From contig NZ_CP133781.1 in assembly GCF_034350045.1 (NCBI RefSeq), positions 5,382,501 to 5,446,500 on the forward strand: a DNA stretch of 64,000 bases, in the 5' to 3' direction. Of the stretch, positions 9,575 to 17,740 are shown piece by piece (positions within the stretch are counted from its first letter, which is position 1; every line of letters begins with the position of its first letter). The notes under the pieces were generated by a model. That model ran no database searches. It saw only the letters and a list, made by a program, of their open reading frames with translations, and was not told the DNA's origin. The stretch is from Pseudomonas sp. CCI4.2 (GTDB taxonomy: Bacteria; Pseudomonadota; Gammaproteobacteria; Pseudomonadales; Pseudomonadaceae). A program made the translations under genes and the position numbers.

Positions 9575-9771
9575 TGGCAGATTCTCCACATCGAAAGATG
9601 ACGAAAGTCTGCCCGGCACTTGATCTGTTAACAGCCAGCGAGGTCCTATATAGCTGTAGGGCGATTCTTGTAATTCGAGCACACTAGAAGAATCCACCCC
9701 TGCCTCAGCTATCGACTTCAGGCGCTGTCGAAAATTATCGATCGACGCGCTGGCCTCAGGAGAAAGGTTGT

Positions 9772-10236
9772 ATGCGTAATCACTCTGTCATTCATACGCC
9801 CAAACAAAGCGACTACCCGGAACTCGCTCGCCTGTGGGAAGACTCAGTGCGAGCCACCCATGATTTCTTGCCCGACTCCTATATCCTGATGCTCAAGCGT
9901 CTGGTGCTTGATCAGTATTTGGATGCTGTGATGTTGATTTGCAGCAAAGACACTCAGCAACGAATTACCGGTTTCGCGGGGATCGCCGCTGGTAAGGTCG
10001 AGATGCTGTTCATAGACCCCGAGCATCGGGGCCAAGGCCTCGGAAAGCTGCTGTTAAACCACGCCATCGATCATTTTCATGCCGAGAGACTGGACGTCAA
10101 TGAGCAGAATCATCAGGCGCGGGGTTTCTATCTCAAGCTGGGATTTGAAGTCATCGGTCGGGAGGAGTTTGATGGCATGGGCCAGCCTTATCCGTTGTTG
10201 CACATGCGTTTGAAATCAGTCGGAGCGAATCTGTAG
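9772..10236 (+). CDS. GNAT acetyltransferase, YjaB-like
   Basis: 154 residues of a single GNAT fold. The acetyl-CoA-binding motif A is FIDPEHRGQGLGKLLL (about 82-97), followed by VNEQNHQARGFYLKLGFEV and a C-terminal PYPLLHM. The RATHDFL stretch near residue 25 and the order of motifs recall E. coli YjaB, a small N-acetyltransferase of uncertain in vivo substrate. AGGAGA lies upstream of the ATG. The TAG stop falls inside the left end of a REP pair. It diverges from vgrG across a 197-base region in which I see no clear promoter. Confidence 0.82.
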   Translation: MRNHSVIHTPKQSDYPELARLWEDSVRATHDFLPDSYILMLKRLVLDQYLDAVMLICSKDTQQRITGFAGIAAGKVEMLFIDPEHRGQGLGKLLLNHAIDHFHAERLDVNEQNHQARGFYLKLGFEVIGREEFDGMGQPYPLLHMRLKSVGANL

Positions 10237-10310
10237 GACCGAATTTATTCGGGAAGCGTTATATCTGGCACACCGCGTCAAGCCATTCGCGAACAAGTTC
10301 GCTCCTACAA
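10231..10310. repeat. REP pair (REPIN-like) A
   Basis: An inverted pair of Pseudomonas REP-type ends, CTGTAGGA... and ...GAACAAGTTCGCTCCTACA, separated by about 40 bases. The right half matches the other copies closely and the left half is a variant (GACCGAATTTATTCGGG). The stop codons of the two converging genes lie within its two ends (TAG 10234-10236 on plus, TAG 10305-10307 on minus). Copies B, C and D are at 13470, 17664 and 42521. Confidence 0.85.
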
Positions 10311-11306
10311 GCTGGGCATCAGGCCATCAAGCAACGCCTTGTTGAACAGCGCCGGGTCCTGAGTCTGCGGTGAATGGCCCAAACCAGCGAACTCCACCAG
10401 GGTTGCATGGGGTATGCGCTTGGCGACCGCCTTGCCCAACTCGGGATAGTTACCCAACGTGCTGCGCAACGGTTCCGGCGCGAGGTCCTTGCCAACGGCG
10501 GTGTTGTCTTTCTGACCAATCAACAGCAGGGTCGGCATTTGCAGTTTCTCAAACTCGTAAAACACTGGCTGATTAAAGATCATTACGTAGGTGCGCGCGG
10601 ACGCCCGGGCAACCTCTTCACGGCCGCTGCCGGTGTACATGCCGGCTTGCATGTTGACCCAGCGATCAAACTCGGGACGCCACTGGTTGGCGTAATAGGT
10701 CGCTTGTTGGTATTTACGAATGGTTTGCGCAGTGGTTTTAAGGTCACGGGCATACCACTGCTCAAACGTAATGGCCGGTACGCCTTTGGCTTTCCAATCT
10801 TCCAAACCTAGCGGGTCGACCAATACCAGTTGATCCACTTGTTTCGGGTAGGTCAGCGCAAAACGAGTGGCGAGCATGCCGCCCATGGAATGCCCCACGA
10901 TTGTGGCGTGGTCGATACCCAGACTGTTAAGGAGTCCTCGGGTGTTCTGCGCCAGCTGTTTAAAGCTGTAGGTGTAATCCTCAGGCTTGCTTGAGCGGCA
11001 GAAGCCAATTTGATCGGGCACAACCACTCGGTAACCGGCCTCACTCAACGGCTTGATCGTCCCTTCCCAGGTCGCGCCACAGAAGTTTTTCCCGTGCAGC
11101 AAAACCACCGTCCTCCCATTGGGTTTGGCAGACGGCTTAATGTCCATGTAGCCCATTTGTATACGCTGACCCTGAGACTCGAACGCGTAATTTTTTGCGG
11201 CATAGGGATAATCAAACCCTTCTAGTTGAGGGCCGTAAGACGGCCTTTCGGCAGCGAAGAGCGGCAAACTGACACTCATCATGACGACGACAAACCATTT
11301 GCTCAT
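10305..11306 (-). CDS. Exported alpha/beta hydrolase
   Basis: 333 residues with a signal peptide (MSKWFVVVMMSVSLPLFA, cleavage before AERP), so probably periplasmic. The alpha/beta-hydrolase fold shows the oxyanion HGKNFCG, the nucleophile elbow GHSMGG (Ser140), LIGQKDNTAVG around the acid region, and GLGHSPQ with the catalytic His near the C-terminus. The substrate is unknown; sequence features resemble haloperoxidase/esterase-type hydrolases. I chose the ATG at 11306 (GGAG nine bases upstream) over 11348 because it gives a clean signal peptide. The stop codon lies inside a REP pair. Confidence 0.85.
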   Translation of the reverse strand: MSKWFVVVMMSVSLPLFAAERPSYGPQLEGFDYPYAAKNYAFESQGQRIQMGYMDIKPSAKPNGRTVVLLHGKNFCGATWEGTIKPLSEAGYRVVVPDQIGFCRSSKPEDYTYSFKQLAQNTRGLLNSLGIDHATIVGHSMGGMLATRFALTYPKQVDQLVLVDPLGLEDWKAKGVPAITFEQWYARDLKTTAQTIRKYQQATYYANQWRPEFDRWVNMQAGMYTGSGREEVARASARTYVMIFNQPVFYEFEKLQMPTLLLIGQKDNTAVGKDLAPEPLRSTLGNYPELGKAVAKRIPHATLVEFAGLGHSPQTQDPALFNKALLDGLMPSL

Positions 11307-11493
11307 AAGACCGGACTCCAGAAAAAAAACGCCAACCGTCTCAGACAACTTAACCGATGATGGGTCCTTGATGATTTTTCCCTAGTGAAATCACCGCAGG
11401 CTCCGCTATATCAAGGCATTTTCAATGTAGCCGCGATTAACCGGGCGAGCGCGGGTACAATAGCCGCCTATCCCCTTAGTACGGCTCTTTGTC

Positions 11494-12204
11494 ATGACAG
11501 AACCCATTCGCCTTTCCAAACGCCTTGTCGAGCTGTTCGGCTGCTCCCGCCGGGAGGCTGAACTGTTTATTGAAGGCGGTTGGGTCACGGTTGATGGCGA
11601 AGTCATTGAAGAGCCCCAGTTCAAGGTTGACGCGCAGAAGATCGAACTGGACCCACAGGCCAAGGCTACCGCGCCCGAGCCGGTCACTATTCTGCTGCAT
11701 CAACCGGCAAGCTTTGATGCTGAAAGCGCGCTGCAACTGATCAGCCCTGACACGTTGTCCGAAGAGCATCGCTACGGTAAGCGCCCGCTCAAAGGGCATT
11801 TCATGCGCCTTTCACCGATTTCCACCCTGCAAGCCAACTCCAGCGGCTTGATGGTGTTTAGTCAAGATTGGAAGGTATTACGCAAGCTGACCGACGATCG
11901 CAGCAAGATCGAACAAGAATACGTAGTCGAGATTTCCGGCGACATGGTCGCCCACGGGCTCAATCGCCTAACTCATGGATTGACCTACAAGGGCAAGGAT
12001 CTGCCAGCAGTCAAAGCCAGCTGGCAGAACGAAAACCGACTGCGCTTTGCGATGAAGAACCCGCAGCCCGGTGTCATCGCTCAATTATGCGAAGCCGTTG
12101 GCCTGAAAGTCGTTGCCATTCGGCGTATCCGTATCGGCGGCGTCTCCATGGGCAAGCTGCCAGAAGGCCAGTGGCGTTACCTGTCCAGCAAGGAAAAGTT
12201 CTAG
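11494..12204 (+). CDS. RsuA/RluF-like pseudouridine synthase homolog lacking the catalytic Asp
   Basis: 236 residues: an S4 RNA-binding domain (about 5-50, RLSKRLVELFGCSRREAELFI) followed by an RsuA-type synthase domain with IEQEYVVEISG and the C-terminal VVAIRRIRIGGVSMGKLPEGQWRYL. Active members of the family have GRLD with the nucleophilic Asp. The aligned stretch here is ISTLQANSSGLMVF, so Asp is replaced by Gln113 and the preceding Gly-Arg by Ser-Thr. The remainder of the motif is intact. By family knowledge it should not isomerise uridine. It may be an RNA-binding pseudoenzyme. Single gene, with a TACAAT -10-like box near 11455. Confidence 0.85.
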   Translation: MTEPIRLSKRLVELFGCSRREAELFIEGGWVTVDGEVIEEPQFKVDAQKIELDPQAKATAPEPVTILLHQPASFDAESALQLISPDTLSEEHRYGKRPLKGHFMRLSPISTLQANSSGLMVFSQDWKVLRKLTDDRSKIEQEYVVEISGDMVAHGLNRLTHGLTYKGKDLPAVKASWQNENRLRFAMKNPQPGVIAQLCEAVGLKVVAIRRIRIGGVSMGKLPEGQWRYLSSKEKF

Positions 12205-12281
12205 CCCTTCGCTGACCCACCTTTGAGCGGCGTTCGGATTTCCGTGCGCCCCTCACCCCCGTCTTATCAGGACCGAACACC

Positions 12282-12746
12282 ATGATGAACAACGATGTAC
12301 TGCGTAGCGTTCGCTATATGCTCGATATCAGCGATGGCAAAATCGTCGATATCGTCAAACTCGGCGGCTACGATGTCTCCAAAGCCGACGTGATCGCCTT
12401 CATGAAGAAGGACGAGGAAGAAGAAGGTTACCTGGATTGCAGCGATGAAATCATGGCGCACTTTCTGGATGGTCTGGTGGTTTTCAAGCGTGGCAAAGAT
12501 GACAGCCGCCCACCGCAAAAAATCGAAGTGCCAGTGACCAACAACACAGTTTTGAAAAAGCTGCGAGTCGCGTTCGAGCTGAAAGAAGATGACATGCACG
12601 CGATCCTCAAAGCGTCCGAGTTCCCGGTCTCCAAGCCTGAGCTAAGCGCCCTGTTTCGCAAGTTCGGGCATAGCAACTACCGCACCTGTGGCGACCAGCT
12701 GCTGCGTAACTTCCTCAAGGGCCTGACCCTGCGCATTCGCGGCTAA
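12282..12746 (+). CDS. DUF1456 family protein, YehS-like
   Basis: 154 residues made of two similar halves, each opening with an N-N-x-V-L-(R/K)-(S/K)-(V/L)-R pattern (NNDVLRSVRYMLD near the start and NNTVLKKLRVAFEL near residue 87). This duplicated helical layout is typical of DUF1456, to which E. coli YehS belongs. Function is unknown. Two in-frame ATGs are adjacent (12282 and 12285). It lies 77 bases after the pseudouridine synthase homolog and 17 bases before trmO, so co-transcription with trmO is likely. Confidence 0.85.
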   Translation: MMNNDVLRSVRYMLDISDGKIVDIVKLGGYDVSKADVIAFMKKDEEEEGYLDCSDEIMAHFLDGLVVFKRGKDDSRPPQKIEVPVTNNTVLKKLRVAFELKEDDMHAILKASEFPVSKPELSALFRKFGHSNYRTCGDQLLRNFLKGLTLRIRG

Positions 12747-12763
12747 TCACTGCACAGAGGCCG

Positions 12764-13474
12764 ATGGCGACCATGACTTACACCGTTTCGCCCATCGGCT
12801 TCATGCGCTCTTGCTTCAAAGAGAAGTTCGCCATCCCCCGCCAGCCTCAACTGGCACCGGCCGCACGCGGTGTACTGGAACTGATAGCGCCGTTCGATCA
12901 TGCCGACGCCGTGCAAGGGCTCGAACAAGTCAGCCACGTCTGGCTGCTATTTTTGTTTCATCAAGTGCTGGAAGAAAAGCCTCGCCTGAAAGTCCGGCCG
13001 CCACGACTGGGTGGCAACCAATCCATGGGCGTCTTTGCCACGCGGGCAACCCATCGCCCCAACGGCATCGGCCAATCTGTGGTGAAGCTGGACAAGGTCG
13101 AGGCTGGAAGGCTGTGGGTCTCGGGCATCGACCTATTGGACGGCACACCGGTAATCGACATCAAACCCTACGTGCCTTACGCCGATGTGATCGACGGTGC
13201 ATCAAACCGCATCGCCAGTGAAGCGCCCGTCTTGATTGCGGTGGATTGGGCAGACAACGCACTGCTGCAAGCGCAGGAGCACGCCTTACGCTTAAGCGAG
13301 CCGTTGATAGAACTGATTGAGCAGTGCCTGGCGCAAGACCCGCGCCCGGCGTATCAGATCCCTACACCCGAGCGTCGCTACGGCGCGCAACTGTGGGATG
13401 TGGATGTGCGCTGGCATTATCCGCAGGCGGGACTTATACGTGTGCTTGAAGTCGTACCCGCTGTAGCCCTGTAG
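12764..13474 (+). CDS. trmO: tRNA t6A37 N6-methyltransferase TrmO (TsaA/YaeB)
   Basis: 236 residues. TrmO methylates N6-threonylcarbamoyladenosine at position 37 of threonine tRNA, using SAM in an unusual beta-barrel fold. Family signatures are IGFMRSCFKEKFAIPRQPQL at the N-terminus, then VSHVWLLFLFH, VFATRATHRPNGIGQSVVKL and LDGTPVIDIKPYVPY. A second ATG at 12773 is an alternative start; the AGAGG at 12756 is very close to 12764. The TAG stop is contributed by a REP pair, so the C-terminal end may have changed when the repeat inserted. Confidence 0.93.
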   Translation: MATMTYTVSPIGFMRSCFKEKFAIPRQPQLAPAARGVLELIAPFDHADAVQGLEQVSHVWLLFLFHQVLEEKPRLKVRPPRLGGNQSMGVFATRATHRPNGIGQSVVKLDKVEAGRLWVSGIDLLDGTPVIDIKPYVPYADVIDGASNRIASEAPVLIAVDWADNALLQAQEHALRLSEPLIELIEQCLAQDPRPAYQIPTPERRYGAQLWDVDVRWHYPQAGLIRVLEVVPAVAL

Positions 13475-13548
13475 GAGCCAACTTGTTGGCGAGGCGTCAC
13501 CTGCGGCGAGTGAGGTAAACCGTCTCGCGAACAAGTTCGCGCCTACAG
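13470..13548. repeat. REP pair (REPIN-like) B
   Basis: TGTAGGAGCCAACTTGTTGGCGAG and CTCGCGAACAAGTTCGCGCCTACA face each other across about 30 bases. This is a canonical inverted REP pair with internally palindromic halves (AACTTGTT, AACAAGTT). It lies between converging trmO and fpr, and its left end contains the trmO stop codon (13472-13474). Confidence 0.92.
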
Positions 13549-13569
13549 AAATGCGTCGTCGGCAGCGAT

Positions 13570-14349
13570 TTATTTCTCGACGAAGGCGCGCTCGATCAAA
13601 TAATCACCCGGCTCCCGCATCCGCGGAGAGACTTTTAGACCGAAGCCGTTTAGCACTTCACTGGTCTCATCAAGCATGCTCGGGCTGCCACACAACATCG
13701 CACGGTCGTCCTGAGGATTGATCGGCGGCAGACCGATATCGCGGAACAACTTGCCGCTGCGCATCAAGTCCGTCAGCCGGCCTTCGTTCTCGAACGGCTC
13801 GCGGGTGACGGTTGGGTAATAGATCAGTTTTTCACGCAGCGCTTCACCGAAGAACTCGTTCTGTGGCAAATGCTCGGTGATGAACTCGCGGTAGGCGACT
13901 TCATTCACATAGCGCACGCCATGGCAAAGGATGACTTTCTCGAAACGCTCGTAGGTTTCCGGGTCTTGAATCACGCTCATGAACGGCGCGAGGCCCGTGC
14001 CGGTGCTGAGCAAGTAAAGGTGCTTGCCCGGCTTGAGATCGTCAAGCACCAGCGTACCCGTAGGTTTTTTGCTGATAATGATCTCGTCGCCTTCCTTCAA
14101 GTGCTGCAACTGCGAGGTCAGTGGACCGTCCTGCACTTTGATGCTGAAGAATTCGAGATGCTCTTCCCAGTTCGGGCTGGCAATCGAGTAAGCACGCATG
14201 AGCGGGCGCCCGTTTGGCTGCTGCAGACCGATCATGACGAACTGACCGTTCTCGAAGCGCAGACCTGGATCACGGGTGCACTTGAAACTGAAGAGCGTAT
14301 CGTTCCAGTGATGGACGCTGAGGACGCGCTCGTGGTTCATGTTGCTCAT
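13570..14349 (-). CDS. fpr: Ferredoxin-NADP+ reductase Fpr
   Basis: 259 residues; FAD enzyme exchanging electrons between NADPH and ferredoxin/flavodoxin, used in redox stress defence. FAD-binding RAYSIASPNWEEHLEFF (about 51-67), GTGLAPFMS for NADP, and the C-terminal GDYLIERAFVEK ending with Glu-Lys are as in Pseudomonas FprA. I chose ATG 14349 (MSNMNHERVLSVHHWND, the usual start) over an upstream frame opening at 14397. It diverges from finR, the LysR regulator known to control fprA in P. putida. Confidence 0.96.
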   Translation of the reverse strand: MSNMNHERVLSVHHWNDTLFSFKCTRDPGLRFENGQFVMIGLQQPNGRPLMRAYSIASPNWEEHLEFFSIKVQDGPLTSQLQHLKEGDEIIISKKPTGTLVLDDLKPGKHLYLLSTGTGLAPFMSVIQDPETYERFEKVILCHGVRYVNEVAYREFITEHLPQNEFFGEALREKLIYYPTVTREPFENEGRLTDLMRSGKLFRDIGLPPINPQDDRAMLCGSPSMLDETSEVLNGFGLKVSPRMREPGDYLIERAFVEK

Positions 14350-14423
14350 GTGAAGGTGGCTCCTGAAAGTTTCGCTTGCGCCAACGTTGAGCGCCATTGC
14401 GCGTCATTCTAGTAGCAAGCACA

Positions 14424-14451
14424 ATATCTGTTAAACGAATTATTAAGATAT
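14424..14451. promoter_or_regulatory. Inverted repeat between fpr and finR, candidate FinR operator
   Basis: ATATCT at 14424-14429 and AGATAT at 14446-14451 form an inverted repeat across 16 bases in the 122-base divergent fpr/finR region. A short direct repeat GGTTATCGGTTATA follows at about 14453. The position and the low GC fit a LysR-type site. That FinR acts on fprA is established in P. putida; the exact site is inference. Confidence 0.5.
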
Positions 14452-14471
14452 AGGTTATCGGTTATATAGAT

Positions 14472-15398
14472 ATGCGATTTACTCTGCGTCAACTTCAGAT
14501 TTTCGTCGCCGTCGCCCAGCAGGAAAGCGTCTCGCGGGCTGCCGGTCTTTTAGCGCTGTCGCAGTCCGCCGCCAGCACCTCGATCACTGAGCTGGAACGC
14601 CAATCCAGCTGCCAACTGTTCGACCGCGCCGGCAAACGCTTGAGCTTAAATGCTACCGGGCGCCAATTATTGCCCCAAGCGGTTGCGTTGCTTGATCAAG
14701 CGAAGGAAATAGAAGACTTGCTCAACGGCAAATCCGGCTTCGGCTCGCTTTCGGTGGGTGCCACGCTGACCATTGGCAACTACCTGGCCACTCTGCTGAT
14801 TGGCAGCTTCATGCAGCGTCACCCGGAAAGCCAAGTCAAATTGCATGTGCAGAACACTGCGCACATTGTGCAGCAAGTGGCGCAATACGAAATTGATCTA
14901 GGTCTTATCGAGGGTGATTGCACACACCCAGACATCGAAGTGCAAAGCTGGGTCGAGGACGAACTGGTGGTGTTCTGCGCCCCGCAGCACCCGTTGGCGA
15001 AACGCGGTCACGCAACCCTGAAGGAACTCACTCAAGAGGCCTGGATTCTCCGTGAGCAGGGTTCAGGAACCCGGCTAACGTTCGATCAAGCCATGCGTCA
15101 TCATCGCAATGCATTAAACGTACGACTGGAGCTGGAGCACACCGAAGCCATCAAACGCGCCGTGGAGTCCGGTTTGGGCATTGGATGCATCTCGCGCTTG
15201 GCCCTGCGCGACGCCTTCCGCAGGGGCAGCCTGGTGGCTGTGGAAACCCCTGAGTTGGACTTGACGCGACAGTTTTATTTCATCTGGCACAAACAGAAGT
15301 ACCAGACCTCCGCCATACGCGAGTTTCTAGACCTGTGCCGGGCGTTCACCGCAGGCGTGCAGCGCAGCGATGAAATCGTCCTACCGAGTATTGCTTAA
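14472..15398 (+). CDS. finR: LysR-type regulator FinR
   Basis: 308 residues. The winged helix-turn-helix is at the N-terminus (LRQLQIFVAVAQQESVSRAAGLLALSQ, then SQSAASTSITELE). A LysR substrate-binding domain follows from about 90 (GSLSVGATLTIGNYLA) to 295. Its divergent position next to fpr identifies it as FinR, the superoxide-responsive activator of fprA in P. putida. It should also repress itself, as LysR regulators commonly do. No truncation or unusual residues were noted. Confidence 0.88.
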   Translation: MRFTLRQLQIFVAVAQQESVSRAAGLLALSQSAASTSITELERQSSCQLFDRAGKRLSLNATGRQLLPQAVALLDQAKEIEDLLNGKSGFGSLSVGATLTIGNYLATLLIGSFMQRHPESQVKLHVQNTAHIVQQVAQYEIDLGLIEGDCTHPDIEVQSWVEDELVVFCAPQHPLAKRGHATLKELTQEAWILREQGSGTRLTFDQAMRHHRNALNVRLELEHTEAIKRAVESGLGIGCISRLALRDAFRRGSLVAVETPELDLTRQFYFIWHKQKYQTSAIREFLDLCRAFTAGVQRSDEIVLPSIA

Positions 15399-15409
15399 AC
15401 CTTCGGCCA

Positions 15410-15775
15410 TCAACCGAGCAGAATCAGCGCCCAGACCAGGCCTATCATGCACAGCGCAATAAATTGCGCTGCGCTGCCCATGTCTTTGGCATTTTTCGAC
15501 AACGGGTGTAAATCCAGCGAAATGCGGTCGATCGCCGCCTCAATGGCCGAGTTAAGCAACTCGACAATCAGTGCCAACAGACACACCGCGATCAACACCG
15601 CCCGCTCGACCCTACTGACGTGAAACACGAACGACAGGGGGATGAGAATGACATTGAGCAGGACTAACTGGCGAAAGGCAGCTTCGCCCTTAAAGGCTGC
15701 ACGCAAACCATCGAATGAATAACCCGTGGCATTGAGGATGCGTTTCAGACCGGTTTGACCTTTGAAGGGCGACAT
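15410..15775 (-). CDS. dgkA: Diacylglycerol kinase DgkA
   Basis: 121 residues, three membrane segments. Phosphorylates diacylglycerol to phosphatidate in the inner membrane, recycling lipid left by membrane-derived glucan synthesis. Shows the family pattern NATGYSFDGLRAAFKGEAAFRQ, then VELLNSAIEAAIDRIS with the catalytic Glu, and KNAKDMGSAAQ. It follows erdR on the same strand, with 82 bases between; this dgkA-erdR pairing is the same in P. aeruginosa. Normal length. Confidence 0.95.
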   Translation of the reverse strand: MSPFKGQTGLKRILNATGYSFDGLRAAFKGEAAFRQLVLLNVILIPLSFVFHVSRVERAVLIAVCLLALIVELLNSAIEAAIDRISLDLHPLSKNAKDMGSAAQFIALCMIGLVWALILLG

Positions 15776-15857
15776 AGGTAGTTAACTGCTTGAAAAAAGA
15801 AGCAAGAGGCTAATTCAACAGAGGTCAAAAAAGCGTGAATAACCAATCCCTTACGGA

Positions 15858-16505
15858 TCAGGTATGCGGGATTGACTCCATTTGCTGCAACAGCAAGGCT
15901 GCCTGAGTACGGGTCCGCACATTAAGCTTGCGGAAAATCGCAGTGACATGCGCTTTGATCGTCGCTTCCGACACGCTGAGTTCGTAAGCGATCTGCTTGT
16001 TCAACAGACCTTCACACACCATGGTCAGCACGCGAAACTGTTGTGGCGTCAGACTCGCCAATCCGGCGCTGGCCGCTTTGGCTTCGGGGGAGACGCTGAT
16101 CGCTTCGTTGACCTGAGGCGGCCACCAGACATCACCCGCGAGCACTGTACGCACAGCGTCTTGAATCGTTTCCAGGGAACTGGACTTGGGGATGAAACCA
16201 CTGGCACCAAACTCACGAGAACGCACAACGATGGAGGCTTCTTCCTGCGCCGACACCATCACCACCGGAATTTGCGGGTATTGCCCACGCAACAGCACCA
16301 GCCCGGAAAATCCGTAGGCGCCCGGCATGTTCAAATCCAGCAGCACCAGATCCCAATCACGCTTATCCGCCAGATGGACTTCAAGCTCGGCAATGCTTTC
16401 GGCTTCGACCAACTTCACATCCGGGCCGAGACCCAGACTGACAGCCTGGCGCAGTGCGCTGCGAAACAACGGATGGTCATCGGCAATCAGGATTTCGTAT
16501 GTCAT
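15858..16505 (-). CDS. erdR: LuxR-family response regulator ErdR
   Basis: 215 residues: receiver domain with acidic Asp9-Asp10, phosphoacceptor Asp57 (LVLLDLNMP) and a Lys in GFIPKSSS, then a C-terminal LuxR helix-turn-helix (LTPQQFRVLTMVCEGLLNKQIAYELSVSEATIKAHV). Its neighbourhood with dgkA matches PA3604/ErdR, a regulator of ethanol and acetate use (acsA) in pseudomonads. No sensor kinase lies nearby, so it is an orphan here. Two palindromes lie just upstream of the start. Confidence 0.87.
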   Translation of the reverse strand: MTYEILIADDHPLFRSALRQAVSLGLGPDVKLVEAESIAELEVHLADKRDWDLVLLDLNMPGAYGFSGLVLLRGQYPQIPVVMVSAQEEASIVVRSREFGASGFIPKSSSLETIQDAVRTVLAGDVWWPPQVNEAISVSPEAKAASAGLASLTPQQFRVLTMVCEGLLNKQIAYELSVSEATIKAHVTAIFRKLNVRTRTQAALLLQQMESIPHT

Positions 16506-16527
16506 TTATAAATGATCCTGTTTTTAG

Positions 16528-16573
16528 GTGAGTGCTGAAGAATTCAGCTCTCACGAAGGCATCCATGGATGCC
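16528..16573. promoter_or_regulatory. Hairpin plus 16-bp perfect palindrome upstream of erdR
   Basis: GTGAG-T-GCTGAA pairs with TTCAGC-T-CTCAC at 16528-16554. A perfect palindrome GGCATCCATGGATGCC follows at 16558-16573. They lie 23-68 bases upstream of the erdR start within the 223-base erdR/EamA divergent region. The function is unknown; operator sites for a dimeric regulator are possible. Confidence 0.45.
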
Positions 16574-16728
16574 AGCAAACTCACGGCGCCAACTTGGCAC
16601 GGTTAACGCCAAGCCCAGATAATCGGCGTTCAAGCGGTATTGCGGCGACAAGGATGACGAGCGAAGTCGGGGTGGTCAAGTTCAACGATTTCCGGCAAAG
16701 TCTGCGACCCACCGACCTGAGCGCCATC

Positions 16729-17652
16729 ATGCGAAAACAAGCCCTGCGTGCCGACCTTTTAATGCTCCTTACGGCAATGATCTGGGGCTCGGGTTTTGTC
16801 GCTCAGAGCGCAGGCATGGAGCATATCGGCCCCTACCTTTTTACTGGTTTGCGCTTTACCCTTGGGTCATTGTGCTTATTGCCGCTCATTTTGCGTGGTC
16901 CACGCGCTGCGAAGGCAGCCAAACCAGAACCTTTTATGACGCGTAGCTTATTACTCGGCGGACTGGTCATGGGTCTTGCACTGGCTGCGGGGATTAATCT
17001 TCAGCAAGTCGGCCTGCTGTTCACTAGCGTGACCAACGCGGGATTCATTACCGGTCTTTACGTCATTGTAGTTCCGCTTCTGGGATTGCTGATGGGGCAT
17101 AAGACTGGAATGGGAACGTGGTTGGGTGCAGGCATGGCCGTGGTGGGAATGTTCTTGCTCAGTGTTGGGGACAACTTCAAGGTCGCGGCCGGTGATTGGT
17201 TGCAACTGATCGGGGCATTTGTCTGGGGCGGGCATGTGATTTTGGTCAGCGTGTTCGCCAGCCGCCACGACCCTATTCGCCTGGCGTTCCTGCAATTCGT
17301 CACCTGCTCCGTCGTCAGCTTGATCCTCGCGCTGATCTTTGAAGACATCCATTTGCAGTCCATCATCGCGGCCGGCCCAGCGTTGCTGTACGGCGGAGTG
17401 GTCGCCGTGGGGATCGGCTACACCTTGCAAGTGATTGCGCAAAAAAACGCTATCGCGTCACACGCTGCGATCATTCTTTCCCTGGAAGCGGTTTTTGCCG
17501 CGATAGCCGGCGCACTGATGCTCAACGAGTCGTTGCAGTTGAAAGGTTATCTCGGTTGCGCATTGATGCTTACGGGAATGTTAGTGGCTCAGTTGTGGCC
17601 AAAAAAACCTGAGTTGTCCGTGAAAATACCGAACCCCAGCCACGGTTCGTGA
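16729..17652 (+). CDS. EamA/DMT family inner-membrane exporter
   Basis: 307 residues with about ten hydrophobic segments arranged as two EamA repeats. The first opens with LLMLLTAMIWGSGFVAQSAG, the second with GDWLQLIGAFVWGGHVILVSVFA and ends with AAIILSLEAVFAAIAGALMLNESL. Members of the drug/metabolite transporter superfamily export amino acids or small metabolites; this substrate cannot be read from sequence. The frame is open upstream to 16528, but the protein homology begins at the ATG 16729. A REP pair follows. Confidence 0.85.
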   Translation: MRKQALRADLLMLLTAMIWGSGFVAQSAGMEHIGPYLFTGLRFTLGSLCLLPLILRGPRAAKAAKPEPFMTRSLLLGGLVMGLALAAGINLQQVGLLFTSVTNAGFITGLYVIVVPLLGLLMGHKTGMGTWLGAGMAVVGMFLLSVGDNFKVAAGDWLQLIGAFVWGGHVILVSVFASRHDPIRLAFLQFVTCSVVSLILALIFEDIHLQSIIAAGPALLYGGVVAVGIGYTLQVIAQKNAIASHAAIILSLEAVFAAIAGALMLNESLQLKGYLGCALMLTGMLVAQLWPKKPELSVKIPNPSHGS

Positions 17653-17663
17653 GTAAAAATATT

Positions 17664-17740
17664 CTGTAGGAGCGAACTTCGCGAGGCGGCTTAACCGGCA
17701 TATCCCATAATGCCTCTCGCCAACAAGTTGGCTCCTACAG
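17664..17740. repeat. REP pair (REPIN-like) C
   Basis: CTGTAGGAGCGAACTTCGCGAGGC and GCCTCTCGCCAACAAGTTGGCTCCTACAG face each other across about 25 bases. The right end contains the stop codon (17735-17737, minus strand) of the DTW gene. Same family as copies A, B and D. Confidence 0.92.
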
